Source: Marinagarivorans cellulosilyticus
GTDB lineage: Bacteria > Pseudomonadota > Gammaproteobacteria > Pseudomonadales > Cellvibrionaceae
Length of the DNA: 64,000 nt
Assembly (NCBI RefSeq): GCF_021655555.1
Contig: NZ_AP023086.1
Coordinates: 2,386,685 to 2,450,684 of the forward strand
Direction of reading: 5' to 3'
The notes under the pieces are model-generated. The model saw only the letters and a program-made list of their open reading frames with translations. It did no database searches and was not told the DNA's origin. The first letter of the stretch is position 1. Every line of letters begins with the position of its first letter. A program made the position numbers and the translations under genes. Shown piece by piece: positions 1-10,400 of this stretch.

Positions 1-480
1 CCTGATGCTTTTGTTGAGTTGGGTGTTGGCCGGCATCTGCGCCATATCTATGATCACTTTTTGGCGGCGCAACCTGCAGCGCTGTGCGCGCACAATAACA
101 ACGACGTATCGATTGATTACAATTCACGCAACCGTGAAGCACTGATTGAGCGCGATTTATTGGCATCCCAGCAAGCGCTTGCAGCCTTATTACAATGGTG
201 CCAGCAATTGCCCGCAGATGATGTTTTATTTAATTATCCTGTTGTTGTTATTTCTGAGGTTAATTGTTTACAGCAAACCTCGGCGAGTTTTAATTCCTAT
301 ATTGCGCGTGAGTTACTCTATTTGATGAATCATGCAATTCACCATCTCGCATATATCAAGCTATTGCTGTGTGGGGTTGGTATTGAGCTGCCTAGCCATG
401 TGGGCATAGCACCCAGTACGGCCAGTTACCAGCGCCAGCGTGCCGCCGCATCTGAGGGAGCCCGCGAGTGTGTACGGTAA
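1..480 (+). CDS. DinB-family (YfiT/DinB four-helix) protein, 5' end outside the window
   Basis: The reading frame is open from base 1, so the start lies upstream and only the last ~160 residues are seen. The segment GVGRHLRHIYDHF resembles the N-terminal metal-site helix of DinB-fold proteins (GxHxRHxxDH), and a second histidine-rich helix (MNHAIHHLAYIK) matches the later metal ligands. DinB proteins are small four-helix-bundle, metal-binding proteins, some of them thiol-dependent transferases; the substrate here cannot be told. It overlaps the downstream NRDE gene by 13 bases, which suggests translational coupling. Family assignment is fairly safe, function is not. Confidence 0.7.
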   Translation, partial: PDAFVELGVGRHLRHIYDHFLAAQPAALCAHNNNDVSIDYNSRNREALIERDLLASQQALAALLQWCQQLPADDVLFNYPVVVISEVNCLQQTSASFNSYIARELLYLMNHAIHHLAYIKLLLCGVGIELPSHVGIAPSTASYQRQRAAASEGARECVR

Positions 481-1205
481 CGGCTTTTTATTGGCCGCAA
501 AGTAATTTGGCTGAAGGGCCATTATTAACCGTTACAATGAATCGCGATGAAGCTGTAAATAGGCCTGAGGGTGTTGTGCAGCATAAGCGCAGCCCTAGTG
601 GCGATTTACTACGCTGGTTTCCAACCGATGCTGCAACTGGCGGAACTTGGTTTGGGGTTGGGTGTGCCGGTCTAGTCTTTGCCCTGTTAAATCGTTACCA
701 AGACAGCCAAGTATTGGGGAATACTGCGGTAGTGAGCCGGGGGGCGATTATTCCACGGCTTTTACAATGTCGCAGCACTGATGAAGTGGCCCAACATTTG
801 TCGTTAGCATATTGCGGAAATTTCTCACCTTTTGATCTTCTTGTATTTATAGGTGGCCTATGCCATCAGTTTAGCTGGAATGGTAAGCAGTTGGAAAAAC
901 AGCAGCACGCTATTAGCGGCGGTTTTTTTTATACCTCTTCTTCTATAAATATGGCGCAGGTGCTGGATTTCCGGTCGCAGCAGTTTCGGGGTTTTGTTCA
1001 GCAGTATAAATATTATTCGCGGTATGAATTTTCTGATTATGTGGTTAGCGCGTTACATAGTTTGCAGGGGGATAACCCGTCGTACAGTATTAATATGATG
1101 CGCTCAAACAGGCAAACGCGAAGCATTTGTCAGGTGCGGGTGGCTGCGGGTAAGGTTGAGTGTGATTATTGGCCGCTTGCCATTAAGCATGCGCCGGTAA
1201 GCTAG
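468..1205 (+). CDS. NRDE family protein (TANGO2-like)
   Basis: The 245-residue protein begins MCTVTAFYW and carries the family-defining Asn-Arg-Asp-Glu motif in TMNRDEAVNRP at about residue 24, followed by the typical WFPTDAATGGTWFGV segment. The Cys directly after the start Met is the position proposed as the nucleophile in this Ntn-hydrolase-like family. The GTG start at 468 is chosen because it places that Cys at residue 2 and has a purine-rich site (GAGGGAG) just upstream. It overlaps the DinB gene. NRDE proteins occur in bacteria and mitochondria (TANGO2, linked to haem or lipid handling), but the bacterial reaction is not established. Confidence 0.8.
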   Translation: MCTVTAFYWPQSNLAEGPLLTVTMNRDEAVNRPEGVVQHKRSPSGDLLRWFPTDAATGGTWFGVGCAGLVFALLNRYQDSQVLGNTAVVSRGAIIPRLLQCRSTDEVAQHLSLAYCGNFSPFDLLVFIGGLCHQFSWNGKQLEKQQHAISGGFFYTSSSINMAQVLDFRSQQFRGFVQQYKYYSRYEFSDYVVSALHSLQGDNPSYSINMMRSNRQTRSICQVRVAAGKVECDYWPLAIKHAPVS

Positions 1206-1334
1206 TTTGTAATTGTGTTGGGTTTTATTGCGTACAGCTTTGCTTTGCATCATTGAAAAATACGGCTTTGGACTGGCCAAATTGGAGAGAGGGGATTATG
1301 CTCCACAAGTTGTTCATTTCGTTGCGCTTAATAC

Positions 1335-2384
1335 ATGTTTGATCATCACGATTTGCTACGCCTACAAAAGACCTTTAGCGAGTTCTCGCTCGACCGTATG
1401 TGTCGCACCACGAATACTGACCTGCCTGCACTTTATCATTACCTCGAGTTTTATGGTTTTTTGTATACGCTTAAGGGCTTATCGGTTGAGTATTATTGCG
1501 GCTACCGCACACCAGAAGGCGAAGCGGGGCGTTGGGGGCGCATTGCTACCCACTATTGGCGCCTGAGTGAGGCGCGGGGCACAGTGTTTGTCGTGCACGG
1601 CTTATTTGATCATGTGGGGTTGTATCAGCCTGCGGTGCGCTATTTGTTGGATCAGGGTTATTCGGTTGTAGCCATTGATTTACCCGGGCACGGCCTAAGT
1701 GATGGCGAAGCGACGGTAATCGACAGCTTCGACAGCTACGCCGATGTGTTGGCTGAGTGCGTGGCTTATTTTGAATCCCGCATGCAAGGCCCTGCTTATG
1801 GGTTAGGGCAAAGCACTGGCGGCGCGGTAGTGCTAAATCACTGTTTTAGGGCTGCCAAGTGTGGCGACAGCTGCCCATATCAAGCGATTATTTTATTGGC
1901 CCCGTTATTAAGGTCGGTGCGCTGGCGCTGGGTGAATATGGTTTATCGAGCCTTTTCCCCGATTATTCGCTCGATAAACCGTTCTTTTGTTACTAACTCG
2001 CACAATGAATCGTTTAACCATTTTTTGGCGACAAGCGATATCTTACAAAGCCGGCGACTTTCTGTGCGCTGGGTGACGGCCATGCGTGAGTGGGCTTTTA
2101 ATTTTGATCAGCAACCGAAGCTTGATGTGCCGGCGCTATTGGTGCAAGGAACGGGTGATCGGGTAGTAGACTGGCGTTTTAATGTGCCTGCATTTTGTGG
2201 CAAGTTATCTAATGTTGAGCAGCTTCAAATAGATAAGGCCATGCATCACTTAGTGAACGAGTCACCTGAATATCGCCGGCCGCTGGTGAAGGCGGTGGGG
2301 GTCTTTTTAGCTAATCATGCGGCTTCAGGGGCTGATGCGAGCGGGTTTCGAGACCCAAACACTAATGAGCGCGATTTAGACTAA
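1335..2384 (+). CDS. Alpha/beta hydrolase, monoacylglycerol-lipase-like
   Basis: A 349-residue alpha/beta hydrolase. The oxyanion segment VFVVHGLFDHVG (about residues 84-95), the IDLPGHGLSDG strand-loop and the nucleophile elbow GLGQSTGG (Ser160) are clear. The acid is probably the Asp in VQGTGDRVVDW and the histidine lies in MHHLVNE near the C-terminus. The pattern (HGxxxHxxxY, then PGHGxSxG) is that of monoglyceride lipases and lysophospholipases. There is no signal peptide, so it should be cytoplasmic. The stop overlaps the convergent thioesterase gene by 4 bases. No strong ribosome binding site is visible before the ATG, so the start is the least certain part. Confidence 0.8.
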   Translation: MFDHHDLLRLQKTFSEFSLDRMCRTTNTDLPALYHYLEFYGFLYTLKGLSVEYYCGYRTPEGEAGRWGRIATHYWRLSEARGTVFVVHGLFDHVGLYQPAVRYLLDQGYSVVAIDLPGHGLSDGEATVIDSFDSYADVLAECVAYFESRMQGPAYGLGQSTGGAVVLNHCFRAAKCGDSCPYQAIILLAPLLRSVRWRWVNMVYRAFSPIIRSINRSFVTNSHNESFNHFLATSDILQSRRLSVRWVTAMREWAFNFDQQPKLDVPALLVQGTGDRVVDWRFNVPAFCGKLSNVEQLQIDKAMHHLVNESPEYRRPLVKAVGVFLANHAASGADASGFRDPNTNERDLD

Positions 2385-2797
2385 AGCGCCAGCTGTTCAA
2401 AAATAAAAGCTGTTTTCATGGGTTTGCCTTCTGGTGTAATGGCTGCCCAAGTAAATACGCTATTCAATATTAAAGCGTTATCGCCGCTGCGGAATATCTG
2501 CTGTTCAAACTGCCCGCGTGCAGCGCCTTTTTGCTTAAGCTTTAATCCCACCCAAAAGCTATCGCCGCTACGCAAAGGCTTTTTGTAATCGAGTTCTGCC
2601 CGCGTGACGACAAGGTTTACCCCTTCTTTTGCCAGTTTGGCAAAGCTAAATCCGTTCGCAATAAAGAATTCGTGGCGTGCATGCTCAAGGTAGTTTTGGT
2701 AAACACTGTTGTTAACGATGCCTTGAAGGTCGCACTCGTAGTCGCGCACCTTAAACTCTAAGCTAAAAAGGAAATCGTCTGGCGAAGCATTATCCAT
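2381..2797 (-). CDS. Acyl-CoA thioesterase, 4-hydroxybenzoyl-CoA thioesterase (YbgC-like) family
   Basis: A 138-residue single hot-dog-fold protein. The YbgC/4HBT signature is visible as VRDYECDLQGIVNNSVYQNY, where the Asp and the following asparagines match the catalytic region of the family (usually RxxDxDxxGHVNNxxY), followed by LEHAR. Length fits a full-length family member. It hydrolyses acyl-CoA or acyl-ACP thioesters; chain length cannot be predicted. It is convergent with the hydrolase gene, sharing 4 bases at the stops, and lies 59 bases downstream of serA on the same strand. Confidence 0.82.
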   Translation of the reverse strand: MDNASPDDFLFSLEFKVRDYECDLQGIVNNSVYQNYLEHARHEFFIANGFSFAKLAKEGVNLVVTRAELDYKKPLRSGDSFWVGLKLKQKGAARGQFEQQIFRSGDNALILNSVFTWAAITPEGKPMKTAFIFEQLAL

Positions 2798-2856
2798 GAT
2801 GGTCTCGATGGTGTAGCCATACCCTAAGTCGGGTGACGACTTAGGGCCAGCAGAGC

Positions 2857-4092
2857 TTAAAACAGTACGCGGCAGCGGATTGTGCCTGGGATATTGCGAA
2901 GTTGCTCGAGGGCGACCTCACTGTAGGCGGCCTCTACATCAACAACGACGTAACCGACTTTTTCGTTGGTTTGCAGGTACTGGCCGCAGATGTTGATGTT
3001 GTTTTGGCTAAAAATTTGGTTGATGGCAACAAGAATACCGGGCTCGTTGCGGTGTACGTGTAATAAACGGTGTACGTCATTCTGGCTGGGCAAGGCAACC
3101 TCGGGGAAGTTTACCGAGCTGGTGGTGGTGCCGTTGTCTGAATATTTCACCAGCTTGCTTGCGACTTCTAAGCCAATGTTTTCCTGCGCCTCGGCAGTAG
3201 AGCCACCGATGTGCGGGGTTAGAATGGCGTTATCAAATGCGCGCAATGGGCTTATGAATTCGTCGTTATTGCTTTTGGGCTCGACGGGGAAAACATCGAT
3301 GGCTGTACCAGAAAGGTGGCCACTTTCGAGCGCTGCAGCAAGTGCATCAATATCTACCACTGTGCCGCGCGATGCGTTAATGAATATGGCTCCTTTCTTC
3401 ATTTTGGCGAATTGCTCGGCGCCTATCATGTTTTTGGTGGCTGCGATTTCGGGTACATGAAGGCTTACGATATCGGATTTGGCCAACAGGGCGTCTAACG
3501 TAGGAATTTGAGATGCGTTGCCCATAGGCAGTTTATTGACCACATCGCAAAAGATAACGCGCATGCCGAGTGACTCAGCCAATACGCTCACTTGCGAGCC
3601 GATAGAGCCGTAACCCACAAGGCCTAAAGTTTTGCCGCGTATTTCGAAGGAACCTGCGGCTGACTTTAGCCATTCGCCGCGATGACAGCCGGCGTTTTTT
3701 TCAGGAATGCCGCGGAGTAATAAGATGGCTTCAGCAATAACGAGCTCAGCGACACTGCGGGTATTGGAGTAGGGTGCGTTAAATACAGCAACACCATATT
3801 CTTGAGCTGCTTGTAAGTCTACTTGGTTGGTGCCAATGCAAAAACAGCCTACAGCAATCAGTTTTTCGGCTTTTTCAAACACTTCGCGGGTCAGCTGGGT
3901 ACGCGAGCGCAAACCAATAAAGTGCGCGTCTTTGACGCGTTCGGTCAATTCGTCACCGGTGAGGGCAGAAGGCAAGTAATCGATATTGGTATAGCCGGCG
4001 GACGTTAAGGTATCGACTGCCGATTGGTGTACGCCTTCTAGCAATACAAATTTAATTTTGCTCTTATCGAGTGACTTCTTTGCCGCGCTCAT
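2857..4092 (-). CDS. serA: D-3-phosphoglycerate dehydrogenase
   Basis: The 411-residue protein matches E. coli-type SerA in length. It catalyses the NAD-dependent first step of serine synthesis from 3-phosphoglycerate. Visible features: the NAD-binding GLVGYGSIGSQVS (about residues 156-168), the substrate Arg in NASRGTVVD, the catalytic His in LTPHIGGST, and a C-terminal ACT regulatory domain with HRNEPGILVAINQIF, ending IRCRVLF as in enzymes feedback-inhibited by serine. The start is supported by AGGTAAGAG before the ATG. It is followed by rpiA upstream on the same strand, a common gammaproteobacterial pairing. Confidence 0.95.
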   Translation of the reverse strand: MSAAKKSLDKSKIKFVLLEGVHQSAVDTLTSAGYTNIDYLPSALTGDELTERVKDAHFIGLRSRTQLTREVFEKAEKLIAVGCFCIGTNQVDLQAAQEYGVAVFNAPYSNTRSVAELVIAEAILLLRGIPEKNAGCHRGEWLKSAAGSFEIRGKTLGLVGYGSIGSQVSVLAESLGMRVIFCDVVNKLPMGNASQIPTLDALLAKSDIVSLHVPEIAATKNMIGAEQFAKMKKGAIFINASRGTVVDIDALAAALESGHLSGTAIDVFPVEPKSNNDEFISPLRAFDNAILTPHIGGSTAEAQENIGLEVASKLVKYSDNGTTTSSVNFPEVALPSQNDVHRLLHVHRNEPGILVAINQIFSQNNINICGQYLQTNEKVGYVVVDVEAAYSEVALEQLRNIPGTIRCRVLF

Positions 4093-4241
4093 ATGCTCTT
4101 ACCTAAAAATAAAACGTTTAGATGATGAAAGTGAAACTGGGGTTGCTGCACTAGCGCCGCTTAGGGTTGAAGTAACCTCTGGCGCTGATGTCAAAAATGG
4201 GGCGCGATTCTACCACAACCCCTTGCTTTTCTGGGTGTTTT

Positions 4242-4919
4242 TTAGTCGCTTGCTTTTAAGGTTTTAACGCCGCTTGCGGTACCCAGCAAGAGGATGTCGG
4301 CTGGCCTAAGGGCGAATAAACCGTTGGTGATAACACCAGTGATTTGGTTGATTTGGCGTTCTAGCTCGCAAGGCGCGGTAATGCTAAGGCCTTCCACATC
4401 TAAAATGAGGCCACCGTTATCGGTAATAACACCTTCGCGGTATATCGGGGTGCCGCCTAGGCGAGAAAGCTCGCGGGCAACATATTCGCGGGCCATAGGG
4501 ATGACCTCAACCGGGAGGGGGAACTGGCCCAGCGTCTCGACCTGTTTGCTTTCGTCGGCAATGCACACAAATTCTTTGGCTGCTGCGGCAACAATTTTTT
4601 CCCGAGTTAAAGCTGCACCACCGCCTTTGATCAGCTCTAAGTTGGCGTTGGTCTCGTCGGCGCCATCGATATACAGGTCTAAACCATTGGTGTCGTTAAG
4701 GTCTTGAACCAAAATGCCGTGGCCGCGCAAGCGTTTAGCGCTGGCTTCCGAGCTTGCCACTGCCGACTTGAACTGGCTTTTAAGCGCCGCTAGCCCATCA
4801 ATAAAAAAATTGGCCGTAGAGCCTGTGCCTATGCCTAAAACACTATTGGCGGCGAGTTTTGGTGCTATGTAGTCTAGGGCGGCTTGTGCGACGGCGAGTT
4901 TCAATTGGTCTTGATTCAT
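4242..4919 (-). CDS. rpiA: Ribose-5-phosphate isomerase A
   Basis: A 225-residue protein of normal RpiA length, interconverting ribose-5-phosphate and ribulose-5-phosphate in the pentose phosphate pathway. The conserved phosphate loop GIGTGSTANFFID (about residues 30-42), the active-site DLYIDGADETN and KGGGAALTREKIVA are all intact. It lies upstream of serA on the same strand with about 150 bases between them. In many gammaproteobacteria ilvA stands divergently next to rpiA; here that position holds the response regulator at 5148 instead. Confidence 0.96.
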   Translation of the reverse strand: MNQDQLKLAVAQAALDYIAPKLAANSVLGIGTGSTANFFIDGLAALKSQFKSAVASSEASAKRLRGHGILVQDLNDTNGLDLYIDGADETNANLELIKGGGAALTREKIVAAAAKEFVCIADESKQVETLGQFPLPVEVIPMAREYVARELSRLGGTPIYREGVITDNGGLILDVEGLSITAPCELERQINQITGVITNGLFALRPADILLLGTASGVKTLKASD

Positions 4920-5147
4920 CTTGGCAGGTACTCCTGATACTGAGTCGGGCGCTAATGGCGGCGTATGCGCTGTTGGGCATAAATTCTGGCGTGCATTGTA
5001 GCCTAAAGGCCCAACCGACTAAACGGCGATGATGCCCTTTATGTATCGCTGCACCTGTGACTATTGAGGTGATGTTGGCGTGTTGCAGCTTTGGCGCCTT
5101 CTACTATGCTTTTGGTTGTAGGCCATGAATTTATGCGCAATTAATGA

Positions 5148-5621
5148 ATGGGAAGCTTGGCGGGCCATATGGTAGTAGCGACATATAAAACACCCAGTAT
5201 TTGCGTTGTAGACGATAGCGATGACGATCTATTGGTCCTTAAGCGCGCGTTGAAGCAATTGAATGTCATTAATCCATTACAACGGTTTGATAAAGCAGAA
5301 AGTGCTTTGGCATTTTTAACCTCCGATGAGGGCCGACTGGCGAATGTGGGTTTGTTGCTGCTGGATATTAATTTGCCGGGCACAGATGGTATATCGCTAT
5401 TGGAAAAGCTACGCGCTCATCGCGGTTTAATGAGCGTTCCGGTTGTGATGTTTACGACATCCGATGCGCCGGAGGATATCCGCCGCAGTTATCAAGCGGG
5501 GGCTAATGCGTTTGTGACAAAACCTGTAGCAACATCGGGGTTTACCGAAGCAATTAATTCGACGCTGTCTTTTTGGTTAAGAACGGCGCGTTTGCCGTTA
5601 TCGTATTTTGAGGACGTCTAA
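5148..5621 (+). CDS. Single-domain response regulator (CheY/Rcp1-like)
   Basis: A 157-residue stand-alone receiver. The acidic pocket ICVVDDSDDD (about residues 17-26), phosphoacceptor Asp72 in LLLLDINLPG, the Thr in MFTTSD and the Lys in VTKPV form a complete receiver site. There is no output domain. The Rcp1-like type is typically the partner of kinases with an ASHDLKEP-type phosphoacceptor box, which is exactly what the kinase at 7457 has. Its TAA stop overlaps the ATG of the next gene by one base. The second ATG at 5169 is an alternative start that would remove seven residues. Confidence 0.88.
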   Translation: MGSLAGHMVVATYKTPSICVVDDSDDDLLVLKRALKQLNVINPLQRFDKAESALAFLTSDEGRLANVGLLLLDINLPGTDGISLLEKLRAHRGLMSVPVVMFTTSDAPEDIRRSYQAGANAFVTKPVATSGFTEAINSTLSFWLRTARLPLSYFEDV

Positions 5622-7342
5622 TGGGAGGGGAATTGGAAATTGCACGTCCAGTACTTATTGTTGACGATAACGCCGACGATCGCACAGCTTATAAGCGCTT
5701 TTTGAAAAAGTACGAGCATGATTTCCCTTCAGTTATTGAGTTGGAAAGCGGGCAGGATATAGAAAGCTTGCTTCATCAATACAACCCTTGTTGCTGCATT
5801 CTAGATTATCAATTACCCGGCCAAAACGGCTTGGTAGTACTTAAAAATATTCGCCGTGAATTTCCCGCTGAGGTATTACCTGTCATTGTGCTTACCGGCG
5901 AAGGTGATGAGGAAGTTGCGGTTGAAATGCTGCAAAACGGTGCGCAGGATTACCTCGTAAAAAGCGAGGTTAATGCATCACGCCTCTATGGCGCTATTCG
6001 CAGTGCATTGCAAACGGCTAATTTACAAAAGCAATTAACGCGCTTAGCGCACTACGATGCCTTAACTGGGCTGCTCAATCGAAGTTTGTTAATAAATCGT
6101 TTGGGGCAGGCTATTCATCGGTGCAATCGCTACAATCAAAAATGCGCTATTTTACATTTAGATATTAATAAATTTAAACCAATGAATGAGACGCATGGCC
6201 AAGAGTACGGCGATGCGGTATTACAAGAGGTTGCCGAGCGCATTCGCAAAAATTGCCGAGCAACGGATTCGCCGGCGCGATTAGGGGCTGATGAATTTGC
6301 CATACTTTTAGAACAAGTAGAAACCGATATGTGCAGTAAAATCGCGCAAAAATTGGTTGATGCTGTCGAGCAGCCAATGGTAATCAATGGCCGCGAGCAA
6401 GCGATTCAAATATCCATTGGGATATCGATATACCCCGATACAGCTAGTAGTGGCGATGACTTACTGAAACAAGCCGACGAGGCGCTGCAACGGGCAAGAC
6501 GTAGTGAATCGCTCAAATTTGTGAGTTTTTCAGCAAAATATAAACGTGAGTGGACGCGGCAACAAATTTTGGAGCGCGACCTGCCAGCCGCTATTGCCAA
6601 TGGAGACTTGGCGCTTGTTTTTCAGCCCATAGTAGACACTCAAACCTATGATCTAAAGCGTTTAGAAGTATTATCGCGCTGGCCGCGTTTGGATTACGAT
6701 GTCTATGCGCTGGAACTCATCGAAATGATCGACCGGCTGGGTTTGGCTGATGGTTTCCATGATTGGTTATTTAATGAGGCATTTACGCAAGCGCGTAAGT
6801 TGGCTGATGGTAACGTGAGAGCCGATTTGTGCCTGAATATTCCCGCTAACTACTGTTATAGCAAATCTATCAGCCGTGCAGTGGAAGAATCTTTGGCGCG
6901 CCACCAGGTCGATCCACGACGTGTTGAGTTAGAAATTACTGAATCAACATTAATGCTGTATCCAGATCGTAGTGTTGAACTGTTAAATCAATTGCACAAA
7001 AAAGGCCTGCGTATCGCGGTTGATGATTTTGGTACAGGCTATAGCTCTATGGCTTATTTAACAAAGCTACCACTGGATACTTTGAAAATAGATAAGCACT
7101 TCTTCCTCGATAATATACGCGATGGGCGCAACAAAAAAGTGATTAGTGCAGTCACCGCGTTAGGGCATAGTTTAGGTTTAGAGATTATTGCTGAAGGTGT
7201 AGAAACATCGGCCGAATTGGAATTGGCGTCGCAAGTTGGGTGTGATTTATTGCAGGGGTTTTATTTTGGCAAGCCGGCGCCTGTTGGTGATGGCTGGCCA
7301 GATTTCTTTAAGCGCTTCCCCCTTGTTAACCCTCAAGCCTAG
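5621..7342 (+). CDS. Receiver-GGDEF-EAL cyclic-di-GMP signalling protein
   Basis: 573 residues: an N-terminal receiver (about 10-125, VLIVDDNADD, phosphoacceptor Asp62 in CCILDYQLPG), a GGDEF domain (about 140-305) and an EAL domain (about 315-560). The GGDEF active loop reads RLGADEFAIL, so the second Gly is Ala. The EAL domain looks catalytically complete: LEVLSRW (EVL for EAL, Glu kept), LNIPANY, ELEITES, DDFGTGYSS, LKIDKHF and EGVET. The simplest reading is a phosphorylation-controlled c-di-GMP phosphodiesterase with a weakened or regulatory GGDEF domain. Translational coupling to the upstream receiver (overlap TAATG) supports a joint pathway. Confidence 0.9.
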   Translation: MGGELEIARPVLIVDDNADDRTAYKRFLKKYEHDFPSVIELESGQDIESLLHQYNPCCCILDYQLPGQNGLVVLKNIRREFPAEVLPVIVLTGEGDEEVAVEMLQNGAQDYLVKSEVNASRLYGAIRSALQTANLQKQLTRLAHYDALTGLLNRSLLINRLGQAIHRCNRYNQKCAILHLDINKFKPMNETHGQEYGDAVLQEVAERIRKNCRATDSPARLGADEFAILLEQVETDMCSKIAQKLVDAVEQPMVINGREQAIQISIGISIYPDTASSGDDLLKQADEALQRARRSESLKFVSFSAKYKREWTRQQILERDLPAAIANGDLALVFQPIVDTQTYDLKRLEVLSRWPRLDYDVYALELIEMIDRLGLADGFHDWLFNEAFTQARKLADGNVRADLCLNIPANYCYSKSISRAVEESLARHQVDPRRVELEITESTLMLYPDRSVELLNQLHKKGLRIAVDDFGTGYSSMAYLTKLPLDTLKIDKHFFLDNIRDGRNKKVISAVTALGHSLGLEIIAEGVETSAELELASQVGCDLLQGFYFGKPAPVGDGWPDFFKRFPLVNPQA

Positions 7343-7456
7343 CGGGTTGTTGAGGATGTATGCTTCTAGCTAACGCGGCTTCAGCCTCTATGATAATAAA
7401 AGATTATTTGTTTGCGCTAGCGTATTTGCGAGGCCCCTCGTATAGAGGGTGTCTTT

Positions 7457-10400
7457 ATGCCCAATGAATGGTGGTTGCGTTTAGTTGAGCTACTTGGGTC
7501 TGTTGTTGCCTTTTCTTTTTGTATTTATTTAAGTTTAACCTTAGCCCCTGCTGCCAGCTACCAAAGTGTATTTTGGCCATTAGCAGGCGTTGCCCTTGCG
7601 GTGGTATTGGTGAGGGGGCAGTGGCATTTACTTTCGTTATTCGCGGCATTATGCACTACCTACCTGCTGAATACCGAGCTGTATTTAACGGTTAAGGGCA
7701 GTGTACTGCTAGTTGCACTGATTCTTATGCCCGTTATACAAGTTGCCGCTGGCCATTGGATTATTAAGCGGCATTGCGATACGAACCTGTGGGTTTTTGC
7801 GGATGCGAGAAAATTATTGCAGTTGATTATTGCTGGTGGTTTATTGCCTGCTTTTATCAGTGCAGCCTTCCTGACTATTTTTTTGCAGTTCTATGCCAAG
7901 ATAGATTTACAAGCCAGTATGGATGTGGCGCTAAGTGTATTCTTGGGTAATTTGTGCTCGGTAGCCATTATCACACCTTGTTTATTACTAATTTATTTAA
8001 AAAACCATTTGATATCCCGCTACCGAAAGTTGCGAATTGTTATTCCGGTTGCCGGTTTGTTTGCTGTTGCGGCCCTGTGTTATGGCGCACTGTATCATCA
8101 GCTGCGCGCACAGTTGGAATTCGAGCATCAAACAATATTAGATGACAACGCACGTGAGTTAGAGCATCGAATTAATGCTGTTTATCAACAGCTGCAAACG
8201 TTGCGATTTTTTTTAATGGAGGATAGGTTTCAAGTCGCTGAGCGTTATGTGACCGCAGCAGAAAAGGCTATGGCTGCGCATCAAGCGATTGACCGGGATC
8301 CACCTTACTTTGCGACGGCATTGCTTAAGTCGAGTGAGAGTGACGAAGCAGAAATAGATAATTATATTTTGGAGTACATTCACCCAGAAAGCGCATTCCC
8401 GATGCTTAAAGGCTTGCCCTTAGCGAATGATAATATGTCTTTGCGAGTTTTATTGGCGGCATCTTCGCGGGTGGAAGTGCGTACTTTACCCAGTTTGGAC
8501 CTGGCGCGAACATCGGCAGGCTCATTTGTTGCTATATTGCTGCACCAGCTTTTTCCCGATGACCCTTCAAAATTGTTAGCTTCTGCTGTCGATGTTTCAA
8601 ATTTAGCGTATGAAATTGGGGCGCAGTATGTAGATGGTTACAAGGTATTTAAAATTGAGGATGTATTGTCTGGGCGTTTATTGTATCAATCCCGAGGCCG
8701 TGAGCTATTTTCTAACCGTAGTAACTTAGTATATCGCCAGATTATTGCTTTTGGTGATCGCAGTTGGCGCTTGACGGCCGTTTACGATTTGGTTTGGATG
8801 GAGTATCGGTTACAAAAGAAATTGCTGTATATCAGTATGCTTTCGCTATTTTTAATTGCTATTTTTACCCTGCTAATTTTAAGCGCTTTAGTGAGTGCGC
8901 AGTCTTTAGAATATGCCGTTAGCGAGCGCTCTAAAGAGCTTGAGGAAGAACGGCGATTTCTAGATGCTATTTTTGAAAACTTACCGTTATTTGTTTATGT
9001 GAAGGACGCTCTTTCACGTAAATTCGTACGCGTTAATCGCCATGTGGAGCGGGTATTGGGTGTACCACGTAGCCATTATGAAGGTAAAACGGTGTACGAC
9101 ATTTTTGATGACGACACAGCGGCTAAGCGTACCGCTGCTGATATTAAAGCTCTTGACCATGAAGGCCCGTTGGTCGTAGGTGAGGAATCAATTAATACCC
9201 CCATGGGGATGCGCTGGCTATTTACGCGTAAAACTGTTATTCGCGATAGCAATGCTAGCGCGCGGTATATTCTGGGCATATCAGAAGATATCACTGAGCA
9301 ACGCCGGCAAAATGAAACCTTGGATAGTCTTGTAGAGTCTCTACCTATGTCGCTAGTCGTGGTAGACGAAACGGGCATTATCGCTTATGCCAATGGCAGC
9401 GCGCAGCAGCTTGTTACTATCCAAATTGAAAAAACCACCCTGAAAGAAATATTACCCGATTGCGATTTTTCGATAATTCGCGAAATGCTTAGCCAGCATA
9501 CAGAGCAGTCGCAACCAATTACAGTTATTGCAAAGGTGTGTAATAACGAGGGGGCTTGGCTTCCTGTTGAAGTCACTTTCAAACGAGCCCGGTGGGCAGG
9601 CGATTATCGATATCTCGTCTTAATCGCAGATATTTCTGATCGAGTCAGTGCTCAAAAATCGTTGCGCGATAGTGAAAACCAACTGCGGTTACTTATGGCC
9701 AATTTGGGTGAAGGTGTTTGTGGTATCGACCCAGTCGGAAATGTTACTTATGCGAACTTGGCCGCCTGCGAACTATTAGGCTACGAAATATTGGAAATTA
9801 AAAACATCAATTTTTATCAATCTATTTTTGATGGAAATAATGAAGGTGGCGACCCTATATTTAAAGCGTGTTCACTGGGGCAAATTACACGTTGCTCTAG
9901 TGCGATATTTCTTCGTGGCGATGGTTCGCCGATGCCTGTTGACTTTGTGTGTACGCCGCTATTATCGGACGACGATAGTAACCTTGGTGCGGTTGTTGTA
10001 TTTAGTGATATACATGCGCGCTTAGAGTACGAAGAAAATCTAGCGCGCCGCAATGAACTAATTGCCCTGGGCTTGGATGCGGCCGGTTTAGGAAGTTGGG
10101 AGTGGCAAGCGACAGATAACCGTTTGGTTTTTTCTGCGACTTTATATCAAATACTTGAAATGCCAGAGGGTGCATTTTCTGAGCGTCCAGAAGATATTGA
10201 CGATGTGATCCATCCGCATGATATTGCGGATGTTCGCATGGTTGATGAGCATGCCCGCCGTCACCTAGAAGTAACCGATTTTTGTTGTCGCGTAATTAAA
10301 TTGTCGGGCGAGGTGATTTGGGTAACGGGTAAATATCGGTATTTTGCTGATGAGCATGGGAAAGTTGTCCGTGCGCGAGGAGTACTTTGGGATTCAACGG

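Noticed and set aside
1213..1566. Open frame of 117 codons overlapping the start of the alpha/beta hydrolase gene
   Set aside because: It has no ribosome binding site or recognisable domain, and the overlapping frame encodes a clear hydrolase.
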